Part shown: positions 1-6,057 of the stretch, one piece after another
Numbering within the stretch: position 1 is the first letter of the stretch
Layout of the letters: every line of letters begins with the position of its first letter
DNA from: Armatimonadota bacterium
GTDB taxonomy: Bacteria; Armatimonadota; UBA10988; DTZQ01
Assembly (NCBI GenBank): GCA_012961305.1
Contig: DTZQ01000132.1
Coordinates: 1 to 14,119, forward strand
DNA length: 14,119 nucleotides
Reading direction: 5' to 3'
Notes under the pieces: generated by a model
What the model was told of the DNA's origin: nothing
Seen by the model: the letters and a program-made list of their open reading frames with translations, nothing else
Database searches by the model: none
Position numbers and translations under genes: made by a program

Positions 1-227
1 ACCGCTTCCACCACCCGCGGTTCAGGAAACTGCCGTAGTCCCCGCACGGCCCGCCAACGCCGCCAAAACCAAGGACTGTGGAGTTGTCCCAACAACTCCT
101 CCACCCTCACCGGCTGCAGCGAGGTGCCCATGACGTAGGCTATTAGACGACGTACCCCCCGCTGCAGGACCCGCAGCAACCGTCTTAAAGGAGAAACACA
201 TCCATAAGCCATCGCCAGATGCTCCAT
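1..227 (-). CDS. 5' part of a HEAT-repeat-like protein (runs off the window)
   Basis: This leftward open frame has 75 codons before the window edge and no stop. The visible protein has a basic, Arg/Leu-rich N-terminus. Residues about 44-75 (around LHSPWFWRRWRAVRGL and QFPEPRVVEA) match the look of a HEAT or PBS-lyase-type helical repeat: a pair of amphipathic helices with the Asp/Pro-Arg-Ala-Val turn that often reads 'L.dp...vR..A...L..f.dprav.aL'. Start 227 is preceded by AAAGGTAGG. In-frame ATGs at 254 (its GGGAGG touches the ATG, so spacing is poor) and 212 (a GGAG lies 9 nt upstream) are alternatives. The gene is divergent from infA. No clear promoter is visible for it. It is too short to assign a function, and the repeat call is by eye from one repeat unit only. 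Confidence 0.5.
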   Translation of the reverse strand, partial: MEHLAMAYGCVSPLRRLLRVLQRGVRRLIAYVMGTSLQPVRVEELLGQLHSPWFWRRWRAVRGLRQFPEPRVVEA

Positions 228-287
228 CCTACCTTTCGTGATTACTGACCCCATCCCTCCTTCCAGAACTGTGACTTTTTCCCTTGA

Positions 288-316
288 TTGACAGCCGGGC
301 AATTTTGTGATACAAT
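288..316 (+). promoter_or_regulatory. sigma70 promoter of infA
   Basis: TTGACA (288-293) is followed by a 17-nt spacer and TACAAT (311-316). This is a full -35 match and a 5 of 6 -10 match at ideal spacing. The predicted start of transcription is near 323, giving a leader of about 75 nt before the infA ATG at 398. Confidence 0.85.
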
Positions 317-397
317 AAAGGCAGGTTTTCAAGGGGGTGCGAAGGTCAGGAGTTCGGGGCTGACTGCTAAAGTCGAACGCTTACCATGGAGGAAAAC

Positions 398-619
398 ATG
401 GCCCAAAAAGAGAAAGGCATTCAAGTTGAGGGAGTGGTGACCGAGAAATTGCGCGACGCCAACTTCCGAGTGGAGTTGGACAACGGTCATCAGGTCATGG
501 CCTACGTGAGCGGAAGGATGCGGAAGTATTTCATCAAAATCCTGCCCGGCGACCGGGTTTTGGTAGAACTATCCCCCTATGACCTCTCCCGGGGCCGCAT
601 CCTTTACCGCTACAAGTGA
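398..619 (+). CDS. infA: Translation initiation factor IF-1
   Basis: A 73-residue protein of the usual IF-1 length and single OB fold. It binds the 30S A site and works with IF-2 and IF-3 in initiation. Recognisable family signatures are FRVELDNGHQVMAYVSGRMRK, the (R/K)ILPGDRV segment, and the C-terminal VELSPYDLSRGRI. An in-frame ATG at 386 would add four residues, but GGAGGA at 389-394 is an ideal ribosome binding site for the ATG at 398, and the protein from there begins MAQKEKGI like other IF-1 proteins. In many bacteria infA lies in the large ribosomal protein cluster near rpmJ. Here it stands alone with its own strong promoter and no ribosomal genes beside it in the window. Confidence 0.97.
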   Translation: MAQKEKGIQVEGVVTEKLRDANFRVELDNGHQVMAYVSGRMRKYFIKILPGDRVLVELSPYDLSRGRILYRYK

Positions 620-816
620 CCTTTCCCCTTGGGTTAGCAGAAATCTGACCAGGTAGGAGTGATTTGCAACTACGAGGTCTTGGTTATCTAAATATTGGAA
701 GTGACGGCGAACTATGCCTATTACTATCAGGACTTACGCCGTTGCGCTTCTGTTCGCAGCGAACCCCACCGCCCTAACCCCCGTCCCTTAACTCCTTGGT
801 CCTCACTGGTCATTAT

Positions 817-845
817 CTTATACCACATTGTTGCACAGTTGTCAA
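817..845 (-). promoter_or_regulatory. Strong leftward sigma70 promoter with no assigned gene
   Basis: Read on the minus strand, TTGACA (845-840) is followed by exactly 17 nt and TATAAG (822-817). This is a 6 of 6 plus 5 of 6 match. The expected transcript start is near 810, heading left toward the 3' end of infA, which lies on the other strand. No convincing leftward gene follows before infA. The first candidate is the partial gene at 1-227. The transcript could therefore be a small RNA, an antisense RNA to infA, or a long leader. Confidence 0.6.
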
Positions 846-862
846 CCACTTGGTAACCGTAG

Positions 863-882
863 CCCAAGATTTCCATCTTGGG
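863..882. repeat. Perfect hairpin, possible REP-like palindrome
   Basis: CCCAAGAT, loop TTCC, ATCTTGGG form an 8-bp perfect stem with a 4-nt loop, flanked by GTAG and GTAGGTC. No T-run follows on either strand, so a terminator is unlikely. The layout resembles the hairpin at 9187-9205 (see findings). Confidence 0.5.
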
Positions 883-952
883 TAGGTCAAAGCGGCGAAT
901 TTAACCTTATCGAGGTATTACGCCCCGTGTGGAGTTTTGTCCAGACTCAGCC

Positions 953-986
953 GCGAATTTTTCGTCCCTGCTGAGCAAAAATCCGC
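953..986 (-). terminator. Hairpin behind the solute-binding protein gene
   Basis: On the minus strand GCGGATTTTT (986-977) pairs with AAAAATTCGC (962-953) over 10 bp including one G-T wobble, around a 14-nt loop. It begins 6 nt after the stop codon of the solute-binding protein gene. No T-run follows, so it may act as a 3' end-stabilising stem or a weak terminator. A competing stem, CTCAGC/GCTGAG (946-951 with 970-975), cannot form at the same time. Confidence 0.4.
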
Positions 987-992
987 CCTGAA

Positions 993-2327
993 TCACCTTC
1001 CTGCCCGAACCAAATCCAACTCCCGCTGGGTCTGCTCGCGGGCTAAGCGCAGGGCCTCGGCTGGCGTTTTCGTGCCGTAAATGGCCGCGTCCACCGCCCG
1101 CTGCAGGGCTCGCATGTAAAAGGCCTGCACCGGCATCACCGGCCGCTGGTGTCGGCAGTCCTCCAAAATGCGCAGGAACATGCCATAGTAAGGTTTGTCC
1201 CGGATTTGCTCAAAATAGGGCGAGTCCTTCCGGCCGGGAAACAGTCCCGTAGCCTGCCCCACCAGCGTAGTCCCCTCATCCTCGTAGCAAAGCCAGCGAA
1301 TGAACTCCCAGGCCTCCTCGGAGTGACGGGCCCCCCGCGGAATCCCCAAGCACCAGCCGCCTACCCAGGAACTGTGTTGCTCTCCCCCTGGAGGAGCAGG
1401 AATGAAGGTGATGCCGTAGTCCAACTCCGGCGCGTACCGTTCAATTTCTGCAATGCCGCCAATGTGAAGGCACTGCATTGCCACCTGGCCGGTGTAAAAG
1501 GGGTTCTGCTCCGCGGTGCCAAACCCCTGCTGCAAACTGGCGATTTTGGTCACATCGTACTTCTGGGCGTAGGAGGCCATCCATTCCAAGGCCTTAACCA
1601 CGTTGGGGTCATCGGCGGTAATGCGCTGCTTTTGGTAATCGTAGAACTTACCCCCGAAAGCCCAGCCCCAGGTGAACATCGAATTGGCCGCCCCGTACTG
1701 GGCCCAGGGGATTAGGCCAATGGTTTTCAGTTGACCGTTTTCCTCCGTGGTCAACCGTTCCGCCAGGGCATCTAACTCCGCGATGGTGCGAGGCGGGCGT
1801 TCCGGGTCCAGGCCCGCGCGGCGGAAGGCCTCCTGGTTCCACACGAAGCCAAAATTGGGGTCGGCACAGAAGGTGAGGGCCCAAACTTCGCCCCGGTAAA
1901 AGCATTGGCGCCAGCAGGGGGCAAAGTAGTCCTCGGCCGTAATGCCTGCTTCCTTCAACCGGGAGGTGAGCGGTTCTAAGGCTCCCCATTCCGCCCAGGG
2001 CGCGACCTGAGGGCCGTCTACGAAAATGGCGTCGGGCGGGGTGCCAGAGGCAACGGCGGTGAAAAACTTCTGGTTCGTGGCCAGGTCGTTAGCGGCGTAG
2101 ACCAAATGCAGGTCAATGTCCGGGTGTCCAGCCTCAAAGGCGGCCGCAATTTCCCGGAACCCCTCGGCCATGGTCCCGCCCCACACGTGCCAGACGGTCA
2201 ACTTGCGCTTCCCACCCGCCTCCGCCACCCGCGGCGAGCAGGAGGCTAAAAGCCCCCACGCCCCAAGCAGGGCGGACAAAATCCCGACCCCTAAATACCG
2301 AGATTTTTTGTCCCACCCCTTCCACAC
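993..2327 (-). CDS. ABC sugar transporter solute-binding lipoprotein (family 1)
   Basis: 444 residues, the usual size for a family 1 (MalE/UgpB-like) extracytoplasmic sugar-binding protein. The N-terminus is a lipoprotein signal: a basic start, a hydrophobic stretch at about 11-27, and the lipobox LASC with Cys30 as the lipidated residue. The mature part opens with TVWHVWGG and the AEGFREIAAAFEAGHPDI segment, then DAIFVDGPQVAPWAEWGALEPL, GEVWALTF, WNQEAFRRAGLDPERPP, and the C-terminal half with GGWCLGIPRGARHSEEAWEFIRWL. All are typical of this family. The start is GTG with GGAGG 9 nt upstream, inside the end of the preceding btpA-like gene, so translation is probably coupled. No permease or ATPase genes are in the window, so it must borrow a transporter encoded elsewhere. 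The substrate is unknown; a sugar, oligosaccharide or glycerol-phosphate type is likely from the family. Confidence 0.93.
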   Translation of the reverse strand: MWKGWDKKSRYLGVGILSALLGAWGLLASCSPRVAEAGGKRKLTVWHVWGGTMAEGFREIAAAFEAGHPDIDLHLVYAANDLATNQKFFTAVASGTPPDAIFVDGPQVAPWAEWGALEPLTSRLKEAGITAEDYFAPCWRQCFYRGEVWALTFCADPNFGFVWNQEAFRRAGLDPERPPRTIAELDALAERLTTEENGQLKTIGLIPWAQYGAANSMFTWGWAFGGKFYDYQKQRITADDPNVVKALEWMASYAQKYDVTKIASLQQGFGTAEQNPFYTGQVAMQCLHIGGIAEIERYAPELDYGITFIPAPPGGEQHSSWVGGWCLGIPRGARHSEEAWEFIRWLCYEDEGTTLVGQATGLFPGRKDSPYFEQIRDKPYYGMFLRILEDCRHQRPVMPVQAFYMRALQRAVDAAIYGTKTPAEALRLAREQTQRELDLVRAGR

Positions 2328-2333
2328 CTGACT

Positions 2334-3164
2334 TTACCTCCGTGCCTCGTCTCCCAATCCCTTCCCGGAGCGCGTTCGGGCGGCTTGCACCAATTCCCGC
2401 ACTCGACGCTCATCTACCGGCCGGTTGACGTCCCCTTCCTCTTTCAGGCTGGTGCCCACAATCGCACCGTCCGCCAGAGCCAGCAAAGTGGCTACATTGT
2501 CCACCCTCACCCCGCTGCCCACTAATAGGGGCACTTCCGGCACCGCGGCCCGCACCTGTACCAGGTCGCTGGGGTCACAGGGTTCCCCCGTACGGGGGCC
2601 GGAAACTATCAGCGCGTCGGCCAGGCCCCGATAGGCCGCGTCCCTGGCTGCCTGGGCCAAAGTGGGGGAACCTAAGGGCAGCGCGTGCTTGACCAACACG
2701 TCCGCGAAAATTTTCACCCCTGGAGCCAACCCCTGCCGATAGCGCAGGGTTTCGTAGGCCCGACCTTCAACGAGACCCTGGTCAGTAAGCATCGCTCCCA
2801 GGTGCACATTGACCCGAATGAACTGGGCTCCCCCGACCGCAGCCACGGCCAGCGCCGCCAGGGCGTCGTTGCGCAGCACGTTCACCCCATAGGGTCTGCT
2901 CACCGCCCGCCCGACTTCCCGCACCACCACCGCCATCGCGGCTACCGTCTCCGGCCCCACCCGCTCCTTGCAGAAGGGCACGTCGTGGTAGTTCTCGAAG
3001 AGCAGGCCATCCATGCCCCCCGCCACTAAAGCCCGGGCCTCGGCTTGGGCCTGTTCCACTACCCAGTCGAAGTCTCCCGCATAGCGCGGACTGCCCGGCA
3101 GGGGTTGTAAATGCACCATGCCAATGAGCGGTTTATCTACGCCGAACAAATCGCGCAGGACCAT
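2334..3164 (-). CDS. BtpA/SgcQ family TIM-barrel protein
   Basis: 276 residues matching the BtpA family (BtpA of cyanobacterial photosystem I biogenesis; SgcQ of enterobacterial sugar clusters). Signatures: IGMVHLQPLPGSP (14-26), LLFENYHDVPF (54-64), YGVNVLRND (92-100), the IRVNVHLGAMLTDQG stretch, then LLVGSGVRVDNV (213-224) and ADGAIVGTSLK (231-241). The last two resemble the phosphate-binding end of a beta/alpha barrel. The start at 3164 has GGGGAGA 4 nt upstream. The stop lies 6 nt before the GTG of the solute-binding protein gene, which puts it in a sugar context, closer to SgcQ than to a photosynthetic role. No other photosynthesis gene is seen. The enzymatic activity of the family is not settled, so none is assigned. 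Confidence 0.9.
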   Translation of the reverse strand: MVLRDLFGVDKPLIGMVHLQPLPGSPRYAGDFDWVVEQAQAEARALVAGGMDGLLFENYHDVPFCKERVGPETVAAMAVVVREVGRAVSRPYGVNVLRNDALAALAVAAVGGAQFIRVNVHLGAMLTDQGLVEGRAYETLRYRQGLAPGVKIFADVLVKHALPLGSPTLAQAARDAAYRGLADALIVSGPRTGEPCDPSDLVQVRAAVPEVPLLVGSGVRVDNVATLLALADGAIVGTSLKEEGDVNRPVDERRVRELVQAARTRSGKGLGDEARR

Positions 3165-3253
3165 CGGTTCTCCCCGGTTTATTAGCGGTCAGCCCTCAGC
3201 CTTTGGCTTTAACCCTGCCCGCCACTCCCAAGAGGAAATGGGAGGTTAGAACT

Positions 3254-4423
3254 CTAACTTCTTTCTTCTTCCTCAGCGAGGCAGGAACTCAGGCCCAGCA
3301 TTTCCAAAACCACCTTGGCCGCCCGGGCCGTGGCACCTGGGGGTCCGAGGGCAGCCACTGCCTCGCGCAGGGCTTGCCGCATGGCCTCTCGCCGGGTGGC
3401 GTGGCGCAACAGGGCTCCCGCCTCAGCCGCCAAGCGGGTTGGAGTAGCCGCGCCCTGCACCAACTCCGGCACCAGCGGGGCATCGGCCAGAATGTTGGGC
3501 ATGGCGATGTACTTGGGCCGGGGCCAATAGGTGAGCCAGCCTAAAAGGTAGTTGGCCCAAGCCACGCGGTAGAACACCACCATTGGCACGCCCAGCAGCG
3601 CAGCTTCCAGGGTGACCGTACCGGATTTGACCAGTCCCAGGGTGGCCCCGGCCAGGGCAGCGGCACTTCCGACCACCGTTTCCACCGGCCCCTCTACCCG
3701 GGCCAGGAAACGTTGTACCTGCTCTGCGGCCAGGTGGGGAGCCACGGACACCACGAACTGGGCGGAAGGAAACTCGGCCCGCAGCCGGGCGGCGGCTCCG
3801 AGCAGCACCGGCAAGTGGTGTTTAACCTCCTCCGGCCGGCTGCCCGGCAGGAGGGCGATTTTCGGCGCTTCGGCCGGGGCCGGTTGAACCCGCTCGGCCC
3901 AGGGTTGTAACTGGTCCACCAGCGGATGTCCTACGAACACCACCTCCGCTCCCAAAGCCTCATAAGCGGGCAGACACTTGGGGAAGGGAGTGGCAATTTT
4001 GTCTGCGATGGCCGCCACGTCCGCGGCCCGCCGCCGGCTGTTGGTCCACGAACCAGGCGGAAAGTAGCACAACACCGGCACGCCCTGCCCGCGCAACCAA
4101 CGCCCAAACCGCAGGTTGAACGCCCCAAAGTCAATGAGCACTGCCAAATCCGGCGGGTGCTGCCGCACCTGCCTCTGCAGGCAGCGGAGCAGCCGCAGGG
4201 CAGGGGGCACGTGGCAGAGGGCGTCCAGAAGCCCAATGGCCGCCAGGGCGGTGGAATGGGCCAACAGGTGCACTCCCGCCGCCTTCAGATGAGTTCCTCC
4301 CGCGCCCTCCCACTTCACTTCCGGCGCCTGCTGCCGTACCGCCCGAACCAGCAGGGCTCCGTGACAGTCGCCGGAGGGGTCTCCGGCCACGATTAAAACC
4401 CGCCGACTTTTCCGGGGACCCAT
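3254..4423 (-). CDS. lpxB: Lipid-A-disaccharide synthase-like glycosyltransferase (LpxB)
   Basis: 389 residues, the usual LpxB length. LpxB joins UDP-2,3-diacylglucosamine and lipid X to make the lipid A disaccharide at the inner membrane. Matches in order: VAGDPSGD (12-19; family GExSGD), an IDFGAFNL segment with Asp98 at the place of the family IDxPxFN Asp, FVGHPLVD (163-170), LLPGSRPEEVK (191-201), VKSGTVTLEAALLGVPMVVFYR, and PNILADAPLVPELVQ. Deviations: the Pro of IDxPxFN is Gly, and the usual Y.SPs.WAW motif reads YFPPGSWTN. The protein is thus a divergent LpxB or an LpxB-related glycosyltransferase. The ribosome binding site before 4423 is weak (GGGG). A gap of 89 nt separates it from the btpA-like gene, which it may precede in one transcript. 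Confidence 0.8.
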   Translation of the reverse strand: MGPRKSRRVLIVAGDPSGDCHGALLVRAVRQQAPEVKWEGAGGTHLKAAGVHLLAHSTALAAIGLLDALCHVPPALRLLRCLQRQVRQHPPDLAVLIDFGAFNLRFGRWLRGQGVPVLCYFPPGSWTNSRRRAADVAAIADKIATPFPKCLPAYEALGAEVVFVGHPLVDQLQPWAERVQPAPAEAPKIALLPGSRPEEVKHHLPVLLGAAARLRAEFPSAQFVVSVAPHLAAEQVQRFLARVEGPVETVVGSAAALAGATLGLVKSGTVTLEAALLGVPMVVFYRVAWANYLLGWLTYWPRPKYIAMPNILADAPLVPELVQGAATPTRLAAEAGALLRHATRREAMRQALREAVAALGPPGATARAAKVVLEMLGLSSCLAEEEERS

Positions 4424-4506
4424 CGTATTGCCCCGTCAACCAGGTCTGGAATGAGCAGCCGCACCTTCCCCCCCCCGACCCCACCTTTGCCCTCCTGCCT
4501 TAGGTT

Positions 4507-4627
4507 GCGTTGGATTTCCCCATCCAATGCGAGTGCAGCGCAAGATTTGCGCGCAACGGCATAAGTCTTGTTTCTATTCCCCGCAGGGGTAGAATTTCCT
4601 TCCGGGGATGTAAATCCTGCGGAAAGG
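4507..4627 (-). other. Cluster of four hairpins, possible structured leader or small RNA
   Basis: Four stems follow one another. The first is 4507-4530 (GCGTTGGAT with ATCCAATGC, 9 bp, one wobble). The second is 4538-4552 (GCGCAA/TTGCGC, 3-nt loop). The third is 4572-4595 (TTCTA and CCCC pairing with GGGG and TAGAA, with a 2-nt bulge). The fourth is 4599-4626 (about 12 bp with two bulges, loop GTAA). They lie between the outer-membrane protein gene and the lpxB-like gene and would form part of the lpxB leader if transcription starts nearby. I do not recognise a known riboswitch. Confidence 0.4.
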
Positions 4628-4636
4628 TTTTGTCAA
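4608..4636 (-). promoter_or_regulatory. Possible promoter for the lpxB-like gene
   Basis: On the minus strand TTGACA (4636-4631) is a perfect -35 box. At 17 nt it is followed by TTACAT (4613-4608), only 3 of 6 to the -10 consensus. The -10 lies inside the fourth hairpin of the 4507-4627 cluster. Confidence 0.3.
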
Positions 4637-4737
4637 GCCAGGGAACCTTCCATCACCGGCCCAACGGCACGAGGGGCTTGCAGGGCCAGCCCGGCCTCTC
4701 TAACCAGCCGCGGGGTAATCTTTGGGAGTCAATTTTA

Positions 4738-4752
4738 GCGGGTTTGACCCGC
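4738..4752 (-). terminator. Short GC stem behind the outer-membrane protein gene
   Basis: GCGGGT, loop CAA, ACCCGC on the minus strand, followed by TAAAATTG. The stem is perfect (6 bp), but the following tract is only weakly T-rich, so termination is uncertain. It lies 42 nt after the stop of the barrel protein gene. Confidence 0.4.
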
Positions 4753-4794
4753 GCTTAGTCCCTTGGGCTGGCTAAAAGGCTTGTCCCACCTGGC

Positions 4795-5877
4795 TCAAAA
4801 GGCCGCTCCGCTCCCGCCCCAGATTTGCAGGCTTTGAAAGGCCCCCGGCCCCGTAGTGGGAATGGCCAGGCTCACCCGCAAGGGCACGATGCCCCAGGAA
4901 GTGCGCAAATCCGCCTGTACTCCCACTCCGATGGCCGTGCGCAGGGTATCATTCCACAGTTCGGAAGCGCTGTCGCCGGCCAGGGCCAGGTCCACAAAAG
5001 CATAGCCCCGGTTGACCACGAAGTTGCGCAGGCGGCGCGGCATGTCGGTACGCAGGGGGAAGCGATATTCCACGTTGGCCAGCAGCATTTTGTAAAACTG
5101 GTAGGGCAGGTCATCGCTGGCCCCGCGGAAATTGGGCTGGGTGCGCAGGCTGAGCCGTTTGCGGGGAGGCGGGTGGCCCTCGGTCCAGCCCAGGTAAAGC
5201 CGCACGGCCAATTGCCGCCCTTGGGGACGGGGAAAATAGTTCCGCCAGTCCAGGCTCAATTGCGCGTAGGTGCTCGGACTGCCGGTTAGAGGTGCCGCCA
5301 ACTCCAGGCTAACCTCTACAAACTCCTCCTGCGGTTGGGCTGCCGGGGCGGTACGGCGAGTGAAGCGGTCATCGCGGCGGAAGACAAGGAAAAAACTGCT
5401 CTCCCGTCGCTCCGCAGCCGTGGTGGGGGGAGGGTCAAAGTTGAGGCGACGCACGAAGGATATTTCCAGCCGTCGCTTGGGAAAGAGGAAGAAGAACTCG
5501 TCCGGCTGTCCGAAGTAGTAAAAGGTGGACACTCGCACCTCATGCCGCCCACTGAGGTTGGAGAAAGCCATTTGGGACTGCATGTTACGCCGGGGCAGGG
5601 CATTGGCTGTAATGGCCGTGTAGTAGCGGGGCTCTTGGGAGAGGGTTCCGTAGTAAACCGCCAAGCGTCCCATGCCCTCCGGCTGCCGATAAATGACCAC
5701 TCCCCCCGGTGCCCAGCCGTCCGCCCGGTTGCCCGTCGAGGCCCAGAAACCAGTCAGGCCGTAGCGAAACGGCGGGCCGGTGGTGGTAGCCTGAGCCGGG
5801 GGCAGGTTTAGTACTACACTTACCACTGCTCCCCACCACCAGCATCGTAACCCTGGGGAACGCTCCTGTCGCTGCAT
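4795..5877 (-). CDS. Outer-membrane beta-barrel protein (Omp85/BamA C-terminal-like)
   Basis: 360 residues from the chosen start. The N-terminus MQRQERSPGLRCWWWGAVVS, followed by a hydrophobic stretch and PPAQA at 26-30, reads as a signal peptide cut near residue 30. The rest alternates polar and aromatic/hydrophobic residues as in beta strands (VRVSTFYYFG, LAVRLYLGWTEG, AQLSLDWRNYF, LRVSLAIPT). A segment near the end, NFRGASDDLPYQFYKMLLAN followed by VEYRFPL, resembles the loop plus 'EYRFPL' strand of BamA/surface-antigen barrels. The protein ends in Phe, as barrel proteins often do. No POTRA domains are present. The open frame extends to 6048, but the extra 57 residues have no signal peptide. 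The ribosome binding site for 5877 (AGGGGAGA) is somewhat far upstream. It follows the LDH2-type gene by 180 nt. Its cargo or role is unknown. Confidence 0.65.
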   Translation of the reverse strand: MQRQERSPGLRCWWWGAVVSVVLNLPPAQATTTGPPFRYGLTGFWASTGNRADGWAPGGVVIYRQPEGMGRLAVYYGTLSQEPRYYTAITANALPRRNMQSQMAFSNLSGRHEVRVSTFYYFGQPDEFFFLFPKRRLEISFVRRLNFDPPPTTAAERRESSFFLVFRRDDRFTRRTAPAAQPQEEFVEVSLELAAPLTGSPSTYAQLSLDWRNYFPRPQGRQLAVRLYLGWTEGHPPPRKRLSLRTQPNFRGASDDLPYQFYKMLLANVEYRFPLRTDMPRRLRNFVVNRGYAFVDLALAGDSASELWNDTLRTAIGVGVQADLRTSWGIVPLRVSLAIPTTGPGAFQSLQIWGGSGAAF

Positions 5878-6057
5878 TGCTGACCCAACTTCTCCCCTCG
5901 TCGGTTCCCCTTTTGGGGGACCCGGTGTCCGGTTGCCCTGATTTTCCCGTGCTCTCCGCATCTCGGCGGTAAATATGGGACACTGCGCAATGGGCCAGAG
6001 GCCAAAGGCTGCCCAATTATTTGCCTTCACCTTTTCACCCCTTGCCACTTGCGGATG

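Larger units (their letters stand above)
620..992. other. Gene-free region between infA and the solute-binding protein gene
   Basis: No open frame here looks real. The stretch contains a strong leftward promoter (817-845), a 13-nt palindrome GTTCGCAGCGAAC (752-764), an 8-bp perfect hairpin (863-882) and a 10-bp hairpin right behind the solute-binding protein stop codon (953-986). Behind infA there is a short stem GGTTAG/CTGACC (632-637 with 645-650), but no T-run follows it, so an intrinsic terminator for infA is not convincing. Confidence 0.7.
4424..4794. other. Structured gene-free region upstream of the lpxB-like gene
   Basis: No credible gene is seen in 371 nt. The region holds a run of hairpins at 4507-4627, a TTGACA -35-like box on the minus strand (4636-4631) and a stem close behind the outer-membrane protein gene (4738-4752). 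A C-run at 4468-4476 sits just upstream of the lpxB-like start on the minus strand as a G-run. Confidence 0.6.

Noticed and set aside
727..739. TCAGGACTTACGC, reminiscent of insertion sequence ends
   Set aside because: Only one copy is seen, with no transposase, no matching inverted end and no target duplication.
727..813. 28-codon leftward open frame behind the promoter at 817-845
   Set aside because: Its ATG would lie at or before the predicted transcription start, and there is no ribosome binding site or recognisable sequence.
3221..3252. Stems CTCCCA/TGGGAG and GTTAG/CTAAC after the lpxB-like gene
   Set aside because: No T-run follows either stem on the minus strand and one includes the stop codon itself; not convincing as a terminator.
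4571..4600. Possible single CRISPR-type repeat (GTTTCTATTCCCC...)
   Set aside because: It occurs once, with no second copy, no spacers and no cas genes; it is better described as one of four hairpins.
4510..4758. Plus-strand 82-codon open frame with two Cys pairs
   Set aside because: It lies over the hairpin run, has no ribosome binding site, and its composition looks like translated spacer DNA.
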